64,000 bases of DNA from Nitrospira sp. (GCA_016715825.1 JADJXO010000001.1:185001-249000); one strand, 5' to 3'. Positions 53,170-62,846 are shown, numbered from the stretch's first letter. Notes: a model not told the origin generated them from the sequence alone. Made by a program: numbers and translations.

Positions 53170-53313
53170 AGTGCATCGCATGTGGGAGTGAAGAGGCGGT
53201 GACGGTCACCGCACAGCAGGATCGGAAGGACGGGATCGTGTAAGATGGTGAGACAACTTCTACTCATGCGTATCTTCCCATAAGCGTGCTTGGCTCCAGT
53301 GAAAGGTATAGAC

Positions 53314-53397
53314 ATGGCTAGCATCCTCATAGCGGTTGCGTTTGTGGTAACCATGCTTCTGGTCGTTGGTGTGATCGCTTATGCGAATAGCGAGTGA
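53314..53397 (+). CDS. 27-residue membrane microprotein
   Basis: MASILIAVAFVVTMLLVVGV IAYANSE is one transmembrane helix. GAAAGG lies ten bases upstream. Similar tiny membrane proteins occur at 12786 and 45713. Function unknown. Confidence 0.4.
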   Translation: MASILIAVAFVVTMLLVVGVIAYANSE

Positions 53398-53986
53398 CTC
53401 GCTGCCGATCAAAAGACCGGGAGATTCCCGTTTTGTGACTCAACCTGGGCTCGCGTGAAGTATAGAAATCTGCAGATGCGATGTGCGCGTCCTGCTACTT
53501 CCTTGCGTCTGATTTCCCGGCCTCCACCGCTTCATCAAGCATGCAACTCGTCGTTCGTACTTCATTCGGCCTCGCGTGTGGGACTCCGGTTCGAGTCCTT
53601 CGTTGACTCCCCCAACAACCAACGACTGGCGAAAAGCGAACCAGTCCAAAATGATCTGGATGCGAGTATCGTTTGCCATCCTGGCCTAGGTCGATGGCGA
53701 GTGCACATGATGAAGTCGCGGGGTCGTAACTCAGTGTGAATCCAGCACTGCCAGCGCTGGAAAATTTCGCAACTGAATTGAGGTAACCTCAGTTCATTCA
53801 ATGGAGAGCTGTGCACAATTGACCAGACGTAAGGTGGCGTAAATGTAACCATGCTAAATGACACGGACATACTCTCAAACACTTCCTGGCCCTTAACGTT
53901 GTGCCCAAGCGGGCATGCCGATTATTTCGATGGAGTCGAGCGAGTGAGTGAATCGAGCCCTCCCGTTCGAACAGAGGGGTGCATCG
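53398..53986. other. Intergenic, no gene recognised
   Basis: Open frames on both strands lack ribosome sites and family likeness. The stretch ends at the NfeD operon start. Confidence 0.4.
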
Positions 53987-55420
53987 ATGATGCTATGGAG
54001 AGCGAGAACAAAGAGACAAATCGTGAGCGCGGACTTACTCAACCCTGTGCTCAGGGCCACATGCTTTGCAGTCAGCGGGGTCTTAGTTCTGTTGATGCTG
54101 GGTGCGGTGCCGGCCGCTCCAAGCGAGGGGTCCGTGGTCTACGTGATCCCGGTCGATGGGGTCATCGATCTGGGTTTGGCTCCGTTTGTCGAGCGCGTAT
54201 TGGATGAAGCGGCTGCTGCTGGCGCGGCGGCGGTGATTCTCGAGATCGACACCTTCGGCGGTCGCGTCGATGCGGCCGTGCAGATCCGCGATGCCTTGCT
54301 GCGGGCCAAGGTCAAGACCGTCGCGTTCATCAACAAGCGCGCGATCTCGGCGGGCGCGCTGATTAGTCTGGCTGCGGAAACCATCGTCATGGCCGAGGGC
54401 GGCACGATCGGTGCCGCCATGCCTGTTCAGATCGGGTTGCCAGGCGCGCCGGCCCAGCCGGTCGAGGAGAAGACAGTCTCGTACCTCCGAAAGGAATTCC
54501 GCGCGACGGCGGAGAGTCGCACACGGCCGCCGGAGTTGGCCGAAGCGATGGTGGATGCGGATGTGGAAATTCCCGGCGTGATCGCGAAGGGCAAGTTGGT
54601 CACCCTGACGACCGAAGAGGCATTGCGGCATAAGCTGGCAGATTTTCGTGCCGACACGCTGGACGCCCTGCTGAAGGTACTGGATCTCTCGGATGCGGAG
54701 ATCCACCACGCTTCGGAAACGTGGGCGGAATCGCTGGTGCGAGTTCTGACGCATCCGGTCGTCAGTTCGATCCTCATCGCCGTCGGAATGCTTGGGATCA
54801 TCGTGGAGATCCAGAGCCCCGGATTCGGGGTGCCCGGCGCTGTTGGGCTGACGAGCCTTTCGCTGTTCTTGTGGGGACATTGGTTGGTACGGCTGGCAGG
54901 CTGGGAAGAAGTGCTGCTCATCGGGATCGGGCTCATCCTGTTAGTGGTCGAAATATTTCTTTTGCCGGGCTTCGGCGTATTTGGGGCGCTTGGCATTGCG
55001 GCGCTTCTCGGAGGACTTGGACTGAGTCTCATCGGGACGGGCGCGACCTGGGCCGTCGTGCTATCTGCGGTGGGACAGGTGATCGCCGCTGTATTGCTGG
55101 CTGCCGTGCTGGCTCTCGCGTTGTTGCGGGTGATGCCGCGCCTCCCCGTTGGTCGGAGTCTCATTTTAGATACCGAGTTGCTAACAGCGGGAGGGTATGC
55201 CTCCCAACCGGAATTGGACCACCGGTGGCTCGAGAAGCGCGGGACTGCCGCCTCGACCTTGCGACCGGCAGGGGTGGCCCATTTCGACCACGAGCGCGTG
55301 GACGTCGTCACTGAAGGCGAATACATCGAAGCCGACACTCCGATCGAAGTGGTGCGTGTCGAAGGAAATCGGATCGTGGTCCGGCGCCTGGCGCCGGAGG
55401 GTCAAAGGAGCAAGTCATGA
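53987..55420 (+). CDS. nfeD: NfeD family protein with ClpP-like serine protease domain
   Basis: The long form of NfeD: a signal anchor (FAVSGVLVLLMLGAVPAAPS), then a ClpP/SppA-like domain (VIPVDGVIDLGLAPFVERVL, LEIDTFGGRVDAAVQIRDAL) with the catalytic Ser in KRAISAGALISLAAE and the Lys in GVIAKGKLVTLTTEEA. Four transmembrane helices follow, then a C-terminal OB fold (GVAHFDHERVDVVTEGEYIE). ATG at 53987 is preferred over GTG 53948. It overlaps floA by four bases. NfeD and flotillin-like proteins work together at the membrane. Confidence 0.9.
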   Translation: MMLWRARTKRQIVSADLLNPVLRATCFAVSGVLVLLMLGAVPAAPSEGSVVYVIPVDGVIDLGLAPFVERVLDEAAAAGAAAVILEIDTFGGRVDAAVQIRDALLRAKVKTVAFINKRAISAGALISLAAETIVMAEGGTIGAAMPVQIGLPGAPAQPVEEKTVSYLRKEFRATAESRTRPPELAEAMVDADVEIPGVIAKGKLVTLTTEEALRHKLADFRADTLDALLKVLDLSDAEIHHASETWAESLVRVLTHPVVSSILIAVGMLGIIVEIQSPGFGVPGAVGLTSLSLFLWGHWLVRLAGWEEVLLIGIGLILLVVEIFLLPGFGVFGALGIAALLGGLGLSLIGTGATWAVVLSAVGQVIAAVLLAAVLALALLRVMPRLPVGRSLILDTELLTAGGYASQPELDHRWLEKRGTAASTLRPAGVAHFDHERVDVVTEGEYIEADTPIEVVRVEGNRIVVRRLAPEGQRSKS

Positions 55421-56409
55421 ACGAACTAGAAACCGGCCTGGTGGGGATCCTGACGACCTTGATGCTGACCGTGGCGGGGATGGCGCTGTTGTTGTACCTG
55501 ATTCCGCTCCGGTTGTGGATCGCAGCTTGGGCATCCGGCGCCTATGTGGGGTTGTTGACATTGATCGGCATGCGTCTGCGCCGCGTCCCGCCCGACACGG
55601 TGGTGACCGCGCGCATCAGCGCGGTGAAGGCCGGCCTCACCATTCCGCTGAACGATCTGGAAGCCCACTATCTGGCGGGTGGCAATGTGGTGAACGTCGT
55701 CCTTGCGATGATCTCGGCCGACAAAGCGACGATCCCGATGCCGTTCAAGCGCGCGGCAGCGATCGACTTGGCTGGGCGCGACGTGTTGGGCGCGGTCAAG
55801 ATGTCGGTCCTCCCGAAAGTGATCGAAACGCCCCGCATTGCCGCGGTTGCCAAAGATGGCATTCAGCTCCACTCCATTTGTCGTGTGACCGTTCGCACGA
55901 ATCTGGACCGGCTCGTGGGCGGGGCGGGAGAGGAGACCGTGCTTGCCCGGGTCGGCGAAGGGATTGTGAGCACGATCGGCTCGGCGGAGACCCACAAAAA
56001 TGTGCTGGAAAATCCCGATCACATCTCCAAACATGTGTTAGCGAAAGGGCTGGATGCGGGGACGGCCTTTGAGATCCTGTCGATCGATATCGCGGATATC
56101 GACGTCGGCGAGAACATCGGTGCCAAACTGCAGATCGATCAGGCGGACGCCGACAAGCAGATCGCGCAAGCGAGAGCCGAGCAACGGCGCGCGATGGCCG
56201 TGGCGCTGGAACAGGAAATGCGCGCGAAGGTGGTCGAAGCTGAATCCGAAGTGCCGAAGGCCATGGCCGAAGCGTTTCGCCAAGGGAACCTGGGCATCAT
56301 GGATTACTACCGCATGAAGAACGTGCAGGCGGACACGTCCATGCGCGACGCGATCGCGGAGACGGGAGAGGAGCCGTCAGGCGGTCCGAAGAAGGAGGAG
56401 CGCTCATGA
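55417..56409 (+). CDS. floA: Flotillin-like protein FloA
   Basis: The 330-residue protein has an N-terminal membrane hairpin (LVGILTTLMLTVAGMALLLY LIPLRLWI) and the FloA type SPFH domain (LNDLEAHYLAGGNVVNVVLA MISADKA; IQLHSICRVTVRTNLDRLVG GAGEETVLARVGEGIV). The coiled coil QARAEQRRAMAVALEQEM and the ending NLGIMDYYRMKNVQADTSMR follow. It forms membrane microdomains. It sits between nfeD and a small membrane gene, each overlapping as ATGA. Confidence 0.93.
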   Translation: MNELETGLVGILTTLMLTVAGMALLLYLIPLRLWIAAWASGAYVGLLTLIGMRLRRVPPDTVVTARISAVKAGLTIPLNDLEAHYLAGGNVVNVVLAMISADKATIPMPFKRAAAIDLAGRDVLGAVKMSVLPKVIETPRIAAVAKDGIQLHSICRVTVRTNLDRLVGGAGEETVLARVGEGIVSTIGSAETHKNVLENPDHISKHVLAKGLDAGTAFEILSIDIADIDVGENIGAKLQIDQADADKQIAQARAEQRRAMAVALEQEMRAKVVEAESEVPKAMAEAFRQGNLGIMDYYRMKNVQADTSMRDAIAETGEEPSGGPKKEERS

Positions 56410-56756
56410 CATGGGAGCAACTGGTGCTTCCTGTGCTTCTGGTCTTAGCCCTGCTGGTACGGCGGCTGCGTATGCGGAAGGGGACAGATGAGGAGGCACA
56501 GGGTGACGGGGTCGAACCGGCGAGCGTTCCTGTGGCAATGGACACGCGAGTCCCGATCCGTGGCTCACGCAGGCTGAGTGAAGCGCCACGCGTCGTCCGG
56601 TTGGCCACGGACGCATCTCCCGCCGCACGGCGCTGGCAGCCTCGGGTCACCGCCACCGCTCGGGACATGCGGCGCGGCATCGTGCTCATGGCGGTGCTCG
56701 GTCCCTGCCGAGGCCGTGAGCCCTGTCCGGTCAGCGGTGAGTTGGATAGAGGCTAA
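56406..56756 (+). CDS. Membrane-anchored hypothetical, third gene of nfeD-floA unit
   Basis: The start overlaps the floA stop as ATGA. After one hydrophobic segment (LVLPVLLVLALLVRRLRM) the protein is polar and Arg-rich (116 residues). Coupling to floA implies a partner, but the C-terminal half has low conservation signs. No family recognised. Confidence 0.6.
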   Translation: MTWEQLVLPVLLVLALLVRRLRMRKGTDEEAQGDGVEPASVPVAMDTRVPIRGSRRLSEAPRVVRLATDASPAARRWQPRVTATARDMRRGIVLMAVLGPCRGREPCPVSGELDRG

Positions 56757-56833
56757 GGTTCCCATGATTGCAGGCAGCCCACGCGAAGACATGACCGTGA
56801 GTGGGACCCTCTGAACGAAGGACGCGGTATTCA

Positions 56834-57145
56834 TGACGAGCGCATTATTCGTATTCGGCGGCGTCGCGCAGATCGGACGGGAGCCGGACCGGCCGATGAT
56901 GGAGTCCCAGATCGCAATGCCAGACCCATCGCCAGCGCCCTGCTGGCCGTGGGATTTGGCGTGATTGCCTATCTCGCCGGCGATCAGTTCGAGCGTCTGT
57001 CGGCGCTCGCCGGATGGCTCTCGTCGATCAACCTGCTGATCGCGGCGTTCAATCTTGTGCCGGGCTTCCCGCTCGACGGAGGCCGCATCTTTCGGGCGGT
57101 GCTCTGGCACATGACCGGCAGTCTCACGAAAGCGACCCGCACGTG
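56834..57145 (+). pseudogene. Site-2 protease (M50) remnant
   Basis: Two pieces in different frames: MTSALFVFGGVAQIGREPDR P (the FxFGGVAQ motif) and SINLLIAAFNLVPGFPLDGG RIFRAVLWHMTGSLTKAT with NxxPGxPLDGG, the zinc-binding Asp region of M50 proteases. The HExxH part and much else are missing. The 3' end runs directly into the next broken gene at 57143. Confidence 0.7.
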
Positions 57146-57541
57146 TTCTTGTGGCTACTGGTTTTGACAATCGTCGGTGGAATGTCTCTGTCAGGCTTTG
57201 CTCAATCCGTGGATAAAGGCTAGTATGTCGAAGTGGCCAAAGGCACGAAGCTCTGTCCCAACGTCATCCTGAACAAATCCAAAGGGATGTTTGATCCAGA
57301 GAATCTCTATTGGCGAGTCATCAGTAACGTGCGGGCGAGTGGCACGCAGACTGTGGATGCATTTGTGCTCGAAAGTTCATACGACCGCCAAAGCGGCGAC
57401 CCCATGATCGAGGAACGTCGCGATGATCACTATACCACCTTGTTCACGAGAGACCTGGAGCGTAAGGGCATGTTGTTGATGGTCAGCCCGAGAGATGGTG
57501 AAGTTCGAGCAATCGGCGAGATGTGTAAAAAGAAGCAATAG
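57143..57541 (+). pseudogene. Small secreted protein, paralogue 3, with early stop
   Basis: GTG at 57143 begins a signal peptide (MFLWLLVLTIVGGMSLSGFA) followed by QSVDKG and a TAG at 57221-57223, where its relatives have GAG (Glu). The rest (YVEVAKGTKLCPNVILNKSK GMFDPENLYWRV...) stays open to 57541. One base change inactivates it. Confidence 0.7.
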
Positions 57542-57956
57542 GATGTGCGCTCCGTTGCGATGGCCTTCCCGAGCTCTTGGGCCCCCTATGGAGAACATCA
57601 CAAACCCGGGGTCACACAGGACCACCGCGCGGCAGCCAGCGACCGTTCGACACAGAGCGTCAACGATTTGAACGCGATGATGCGATGTCGCTGCAGCAGC
57701 ATCATCTTTCTCGCTACCCACCAGCTCTCGCCATCGTGATAATTATTCACAACGGCACGAAACTGGTCGGGGCGAACCTATGAGTTTGGAAACTGACCCA
57801 CTGCCGAAAATGCGAATGGCAGACGGTCCCGTGTCATGTGTCTGTGGTGATTCGAAAAGCAAGTAGTGGCTTTTGAGAATTGTGAGCTAGGTTTTCACGT
57901 AAACGAGGACGGTACAAATCGACCGACTTCTTAACGGTGTATCTGAGGAGATTACT
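57542..57956. other. Intergenic before ftsH
   Basis: No gene recognised. TTGTGAGCTAGGTTTTCACG near 57879 and GAGGAG before 57957 suggest the ftsH promoter region and ribosome site. Confidence 0.35.
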
Positions 57957-60095
57957 ATGCGCGTAACCCAACAGCAGGCACGACACAGCTATAACAGTTC
58001 CACACCAACCAGCCGTCTCCAACCAACCGCTAGTGGGCCTAGTGCCCGAAAGAATCCTGAGCAGGCCAAGGTGCCGCCGGGTAAGACATGGGTCTGGTTC
58101 GTCCTCATCCTGCTCGCCAACTTCTTGGTCAGCCGGTTTCTGATCCCGAGCCCGGACGCGCCGGGGACCGTGTCCTATACCTTCTTTAAGCAGGAGGTGG
58201 CGAAGCACAACGTTGCGGCAATCTACAGTCAGGGGGACACCATCACGGGCCGCTTCACGGCAGCGCTCACCTATCCGCCGGTGGGCGAAAGGAACTCGAC
58301 GTCGAGTGGCGAGGTCAAAACCACAGACGAGCGTGGTGCGGTCTCCGGCGGTGCGCCTAAACCCATCAGTGTCTTCACGACTACTTTGCCCTCTTTCGTC
58401 GACCCGAGCCTCGAGCAATTCCTCATTTCGAACGGGGTCGAAATCAGTGCGAAACCGATTCAAGAAGGTGAGAATCCATGGGCGATGATCTTTTTCAGCT
58501 TCGGTCCGGGTCTGCTCTTCATCGGCTTTTATATCTGGCTCTTCCGTCGGGCTGCGCAGCAAGGCGGTGGCATGATGGGTGGAGGACTGATGGGCATGGG
58601 CAAGAGCCGAGCCCGCCGCTATGATCAGGAGCAAACGGCGAAGGTGACCTTCGAGGATGTGGCCGGTATCGATGAAGCTGAAAACGAACTGGTCGAGATC
58701 GTGGATTTTCTCAAGGACACCAAGAAGTACACCCGCCTCGGTGGGACGGCTCCGAAAGGCGTGCTGCTGGTGGGCGCGCCGGGGACCGGGAAGACGCTGC
58801 TCGCAAAAGCGGTGGCAGGAGAGGCGGGGGTGCCCTTCTTCTCGATGAGCGCCGCGGAGTTTGTGGAGATGATCGTCGGAGTGGGCGCAGCGAGAGTCCG
58901 AGATCTCTTCAAGGAGGCGCGCGAGCATGCCCCTGCGATTGTGTTTATCGACGAACTCGATGCCATCGGACGCGCACGCGGACAGATGGCGATCGGCGGA
59001 TCCAGCGAGCAGGAGCAAACCTTGAATCAAATCTTGACCGAAATGGACGGGTTCTCAAGCCGGCAAGGCATCATCGTATTAGCGGCAACCAACCAGCCTG
59101 ACGTCCTAGACAAGGCGCTTCTGCGACCCGGACGCTTCGATAGGCGCGTTGTTGTGAATCTCCCAGACAGGACAGGACGAGAGGCGATTCTTAAAGTTCA
59201 CACTCGCAATGTGCCGCTCGCGAACGACGCCATACTGGGAAACCTTGCCGCCATGACGCCGGGACTCTCTGGGGCCGACCTGAAGAATTTGGTCAACGAG
59301 GCCGCTTTACTCGGTGCTCGCCGCGAGCAACAGGAGGTCCGGCACAAGGACTTCCTCGATGCGCTGGAGAAGATCGTGCTCGGCCCAGAACGTCCGATTC
59401 TCATGAGCCGGGACGACCGCGAACGCATTGCCTATCATGAAGGGGGACACGCCATCCTCGGTCTCGTCGTGCCTGGCGCTGACCCAGTAAACCGGGTGAC
59501 GATTGTACCCCGCGGGCAGGCCCTCGGCGTGACCTATCAGCGCCCAGACAGCGACCGCTACAACTATCCGGAAGCCTATTTGCGCGCGAAAATTGTTGGC
59601 ATGCTGGGAGGGCGTGCAGCTGAGGAAATTGTCTACGGGACGAAGACCACCGGGGCCGAAAACGACATCGAGCAAGCCACCGGCCTGGCGCGTCGAATGG
59701 TCACGCGTTGGGGGATGAGCGAGCGGCTTGGCCTCGTGCAGCTCGCGCCAAGGGAGAACCCCTACCTGAGCGGCGTACCCGGTTATGGAGATGCGAAGCC
59801 GTTCAGCGAGGAGACGGCTCAAGTCATCGACGCCGAGGTACTCAAGATTATCGGTGAGAGCTACGACGAGGCCAGGCGGTTGCTCAACGCGCATCGCACG
59901 CAACTTGATGTGCTTGCCGAAGCCTTGCTGGCCCGCGAAACTCTCAACGAACAGGAGATTCTCGAGGTGACGGGGCTCCCTCATGCACCGGCTCTAGAGA
60001 CTGGGGTGCTGCCCCATCCCGCTGGCGACGAGACCGAGCCTGAACCGATAGGGGCAGCTCATTCCATGGAACGAAACGGATCCTCATCATTGTGA
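57957..60095 (+). CDS. ftsH: ATP-dependent zinc metalloprotease FtsH
   Basis: 712 residues: an extended polar N-terminus (about 42 residues), helix 1 (TWVWFVLILLANFLVSRFL), a periplasmic domain, helix 2 (IFFSFGPGLLFIGFYIWLF). The AAA+ module has Walker A GAPGTGKT near 272, Walker B IVFIDELDAIG, and the second region of homology ATNQPDVLDKALLRPGRFDR. The protease has HEGGH near 493. Hexameric FtsH degrades membrane and regulatory proteins. The long head and Gly/Met-rich linker (GGGMMGGGLMGMG) are unusual. HflK/C partners are encoded at 16879-18863. Confidence 0.95.
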   Translation: MRVTQQQARHSYNSSTPTSRLQPTASGPSARKNPEQAKVPPGKTWVWFVLILLANFLVSRFLIPSPDAPGTVSYTFFKQEVAKHNVAAIYSQGDTITGRFTAALTYPPVGERNSTSSGEVKTTDERGAVSGGAPKPISVFTTTLPSFVDPSLEQFLISNGVEISAKPIQEGENPWAMIFFSFGPGLLFIGFYIWLFRRAAQQGGGMMGGGLMGMGKSRARRYDQEQTAKVTFEDVAGIDEAENELVEIVDFLKDTKKYTRLGGTAPKGVLLVGAPGTGKTLLAKAVAGEAGVPFFSMSAAEFVEMIVGVGAARVRDLFKEAREHAPAIVFIDELDAIGRARGQMAIGGSSEQEQTLNQILTEMDGFSSRQGIIVLAATNQPDVLDKALLRPGRFDRRVVVNLPDRTGREAILKVHTRNVPLANDAILGNLAAMTPGLSGADLKNLVNEAALLGARREQQEVRHKDFLDALEKIVLGPERPILMSRDDRERIAYHEGGHAILGLVVPGADPVNRVTIVPRGQALGVTYQRPDSDRYNYPEAYLRAKIVGMLGGRAAEEIVYGTKTTGAENDIEQATGLARRMVTRWGMSERLGLVQLAPRENPYLSGVPGYGDAKPFSEETAQVIDAEVLKIIGESYDEARRLLNAHRTQLDVLAEALLARETLNEQEILEVTGLPHAPALETGVLPHPAGDETEPEPIGAAHSMERNGSSSL

Positions 60096-60288
60096 CGATT
60101 CCCGACTGTGTGAAATGGGTTCACCGCGAGACCGAATATATGCGTGCAGTTGGACCGTGTCGCCACGACTTATGGCCTTGCAACGGTGAGGAAATCAATA
60201 TAAACAACCTGCTAATAGAAGATCGCTGGATCAATAGGCCGCCAATGCGGATCCTGGCAGCATGAGTATCAGGCGAAGGAGATGAATC

Positions 60289-60840
60289 ATGAGTGAACTT
60301 GTTTGCCTTGCTTTTAAAGACTCCAGCACCGCGGATCGGGAACTCATCGAACTCCGAGCGATGGAACAGGCATACGCCCTGGACCTCGAAGATGCCGTCA
60401 TCGTCGTGCGCGATAGAAATGGCAAAGTTCATTTGAAGCAGTGTGTCGATGTCTTCGGCGGTGCGACCACCCATGGTGTCGCACTGGGCATGTTGTGGGG
60501 TGGGCTGATGGGGCTACTCTTTATGAATCCCCTGACTGGTCTGATCGGCAGCATCGCCGGAGGGGCTGGAGGTGGAGCCATCACCACCGCTGCCAGCGAC
60601 TATGGGATTGGGATTCCTGACAATTTCATCAGGGGCCTCGGCCATACGATCGTGCCGGGGACCTCAGCGATCTTCTTGCTGATTCGGAACTTTGACCAAG
60701 AGAAGTTGTCGGTGAGTATTTCCAAATACGGGGGAACGATCCTCAAGACCTCACTCAGTCGGGAGCAGGAAGAGCGGCTGCGGACCGCTCTCGCTAAACA
60801 ACAGGATCAAAAAACCGTCCAGCAATACACACGGCCTTAA
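60289..60840 (+). CDS. DUF1269 membrane protein
   Basis: GGAGATG precedes the ATG. MSELVCLAFKDSSTADRELI, then EDAVIVVRDRNGKVHLKQ, a Gly-rich membrane hairpin (GVALGMLWGGLMGLLFMNPL, GSIAGGAGGGAITTAASDYG) and the C-terminal FLLIRNFDQEKLSVSISKYG G. Full DUF1269 layout. A perfect palindrome covers its stop (60831-60847). It follows ftsH on the same strand and might be coregulated. Confidence 0.85.
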   Translation: MSELVCLAFKDSSTADRELIELRAMEQAYALDLEDAVIVVRDRNGKVHLKQCVDVFGGATTHGVALGMLWGGLMGLLFMNPLTGLIGSIAGGAGGGAITTAASDYGIGIPDNFIRGLGHTIVPGTSAIFLLIRNFDQEKLSVSISKYGGTILKTSLSREQEERLRTALAKQQDQKTVQQYTRP

Positions 60841-60847
60841 AGGCCGT
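60831..60847. terminator. Palindrome over the DUF1269 stop
   Basis: ACGGCCTT-A-AAGGCCGT is an exact 8-base-arm palindrome that includes the TAA. Without a T-run it is only a possible terminator. Confidence 0.35.
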
Positions 60848-61541
60848 AACCTAGCGAAGCCCCACATTACGGCAAGGTCGCTGTCTATTCCAGTGAGATC
60901 CGCTTCAGCCTCTTCAGCGTGAACGTGCCATACGGATTTACGTGCTGCCATTTCAGCGTCGACAACGCCAGGAGGTCCACTGCGGTGCGCCGCTGCGCGA
61001 TGCCAGCTCAGCCGACACCTGGTGATTCATAAGCGTGTTCACAGACACCAAGCTGACTTGCGAGAGGTGGCGTGGCAGCATCAGCACCTCCTGGTCCTCT
61101 AGCCGGTCGCGATGGAACCCATCCCGTGCTCAGCTTCCGAGGTCATGGACGCGACGGCGCAGGCCTCCGCCTCTCTGATCGACGTCTGAATTCGAGACAG
61201 TCCTCCTCTGCACTCAGTTTGAGACGGACTCCTATTTTGAGCCCCCGTTTTTCCTGGTGTGCTGGTTGGCATCCGCGGTTCCAGCAGGCAGCAGCGTGAC
61301 CTCCGAGTTGGTGATGCTAGCTCCTGGTTTGTCCTACGCGTACTCATACCTTTGGGCCAATGGCTCTGTTGCTTTTTGCAACAGCGCTCCTCTCTCCTGA
61401 GACCTGGAATGCCCCATCGGTTTCCTTTTCTGCTGTGACGCACATCTGAAAGCCACATCAATTCAAGACGGTTGCTGACCGACTCGTCCTGACCCCGTGG
61501 CATCGCCTTCGCTTCTCAGGGAAGAGAGCCCCGTTTATCCA
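60848..61541. other. Intergenic, no gene recognised
   Basis: About 690 bases with frames on both strands that lack ribosome sites. GCAAC...GTTGC-like bases near 61370 form a short hairpin. Possibly old mobile-element debris, but none is identified. Confidence 0.4.
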
Positions 61542-61860
61542 ATGAGGGAGTGTCATGACAATCGAGAGATAACGGGTTCGGGACCGACCGTTGCACTCGC
61601 ATTCTTAAGGGGAGTAGCGGCCGGAGGGGTGGCCGCTCTTTTCTCGCCACGAAGTCAGGGGAAGGGACGTGTCGGGCAGTGAGAGGAGATGCCAGGCGGA
61701 CGGAGGAAGACGTTCTAAAGAAGGCGAAGGAGGCGAGAGCCGCCCTGGATGAGATGATCGAGCGTGGGAAGCATGTGCTCGCCGAGAAAGCGGTGGATGA
61801 CGAGGCTGCAATCCAGGCCGGACGAGAGACGAAGCAGAACAAATGGGTATGTGATGTCGT
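61542..61860 (+). pseudogene. YtxH-domain protein, frameshifted
   Basis: MRECHDNREITGSGPTVALA FLRGVAAGGVAALFSPRSQG has the YtxH membrane helix and PRSG-like motif. It then stops. Another frame continues ARRTEEDVLKKAKEARAALD EMIERGKHVLAEK, the usual helical tail. An indel near 61665 splits them. The intact relative is at 21204. Confidence 0.65.
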
Positions 61861-61893
61861 TGATATGACCGTCGTCAGAGGGGGGATATTGCC

Positions 61894-62250
61894 ATGCTTC
61901 ATGTCGAGGGTATTCGAAAGAAGCTGTTATCGCAACGGTGTGACTTGTTTCTTCAGGTTGCTCAGACTGAAGAGGAACTACGCTGGTTCCAACGCGATAT
62001 CGAAAGCGAAGTAGAGGAGCGAGGGCAGGATGAGACTATGGTTCGGCTGCTCGATCGCCTGGACGGGAGAGCGAAGGCCGAGATCGAGGCGATCGACCGG
62101 GCGCTCTTTAAGCTGGGGTCTGAACAGTACGGTCGATGTGAGCAATGCGGAATGGCCATCCCGCAATCCAGGCTGGAGGCGGTCCCGGCGGCCCCCATGT
62201 GCATGCCTTGCGAGCAGGCAGAGGAGAACCAGGCGGCGCTGAGGAAATAG
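61894..62250 (+). CDS. DksA/TraR-type zinc-finger protein
   Basis: 118 residues: a coiled-coil (LLSQRCDLFLQVAQTEEELR), then DRLDGRAKAEIEAIDRALFK and the C4 zinc finger CEQCGMAIPQSRLEAVPAAP MCMPC. Relatives bind RNA polymerase through the secondary channel. The coiled-coil tip lacks the DksA pair of Asp in the usual place as far as can be seen, so the effect on transcription is uncertain. Confidence 0.85.
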   Translation: MLHVEGIRKKLLSQRCDLFLQVAQTEEELRWFQRDIESEVEERGQDETMVRLLDRLDGRAKAEIEAIDRALFKLGSEQYGRCEQCGMAIPQSRLEAVPAAPMCMPCEQAEENQAALRK

Positions 62251-62341
62251 GCGAGTAAGCCGCCAGCGTTCATATCAGGAGTGCGAGTCGCTGCCTGTTG
62301 GAAGCCGGTCAGCGGATATCGTTTGTGAAAGGAGATCGCCG

Positions 62342-62731
62342 ATGGAAATCAAAGTGCTGTTGTGTAACTGCAAGGGGCTCTGCGATTCATTCAAAGACTC
62401 CGATATGAATAAACTCCCTTTCGAGGTTGAATCAGATCTGGATGTCAGGTATACGGTTCTCAGTCCGCAGTTGTGCGGGCAGGGCGGGAATGCCATTTTG
62501 GAAGAGGCGATGAAGACCGCCGGCCCGGACAGCTACCTGCTCGTGGGAGCCTGTGCTCCGAAGGCCCAGGAAAAGCTCTTCAAGAAACTCATTCGGGCGA
62601 CCGGTTTCAACGAGAAACACTTCGTTCCCGTGGATATTCGGAGTACCGATAACAAGGGGATTGTGGATCGTTTGCGGGAAGCCGTCGAAGGTATCCTGAA
62701 ACCGAGAGAGACCGCACCGGCTACGACCTGA
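62342..62731 (+). CDS. HdrA-like N-terminal domain protein
   Basis: GGAGATC precedes the ATG. VLLCNCKGLCDSF resembles the C-x-C...G start of HdrA and related proteins; the later GACAPKAQEKLFKKLIRATG FNEKHFVPVDIR matches their ACSP..HE..F region. At 129 residues it is only this domain. It may bind a cluster or act as an adapter in electron transfer. The assignment is by motif. Confidence 0.6.
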   Translation: MEIKVLLCNCKGLCDSFKDSDMNKLPFEVESDLDVRYTVLSPQLCGQGGNAILEEAMKTAGPDSYLLVGACAPKAQEKLFKKLIRATGFNEKHFVPVDIRSTDNKGIVDRLREAVEGILKPRETAPATT

Positions 62732-62846
62732 GAGGCCTGCATCGGGCCCACCAGCGGAGACGAGACATCGTTAGGTAGGATTGTCACGCAACGGCCCTGC
62801 CGGATCATTCATCAGGAGCGTGACGAACAGCCGGAGACGACGCGAG

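Noticed and set aside
53560..53620. Possible tRNA T-arm (CCGGTTCGAGTCC)
   Set aside because: No matching acceptor, D or anticodon arms could be folded around it.
61099..61503. 134-residue minus-strand ORF
   Set aside because: Composition is unlike a folded protein and no ribosome site precedes it.
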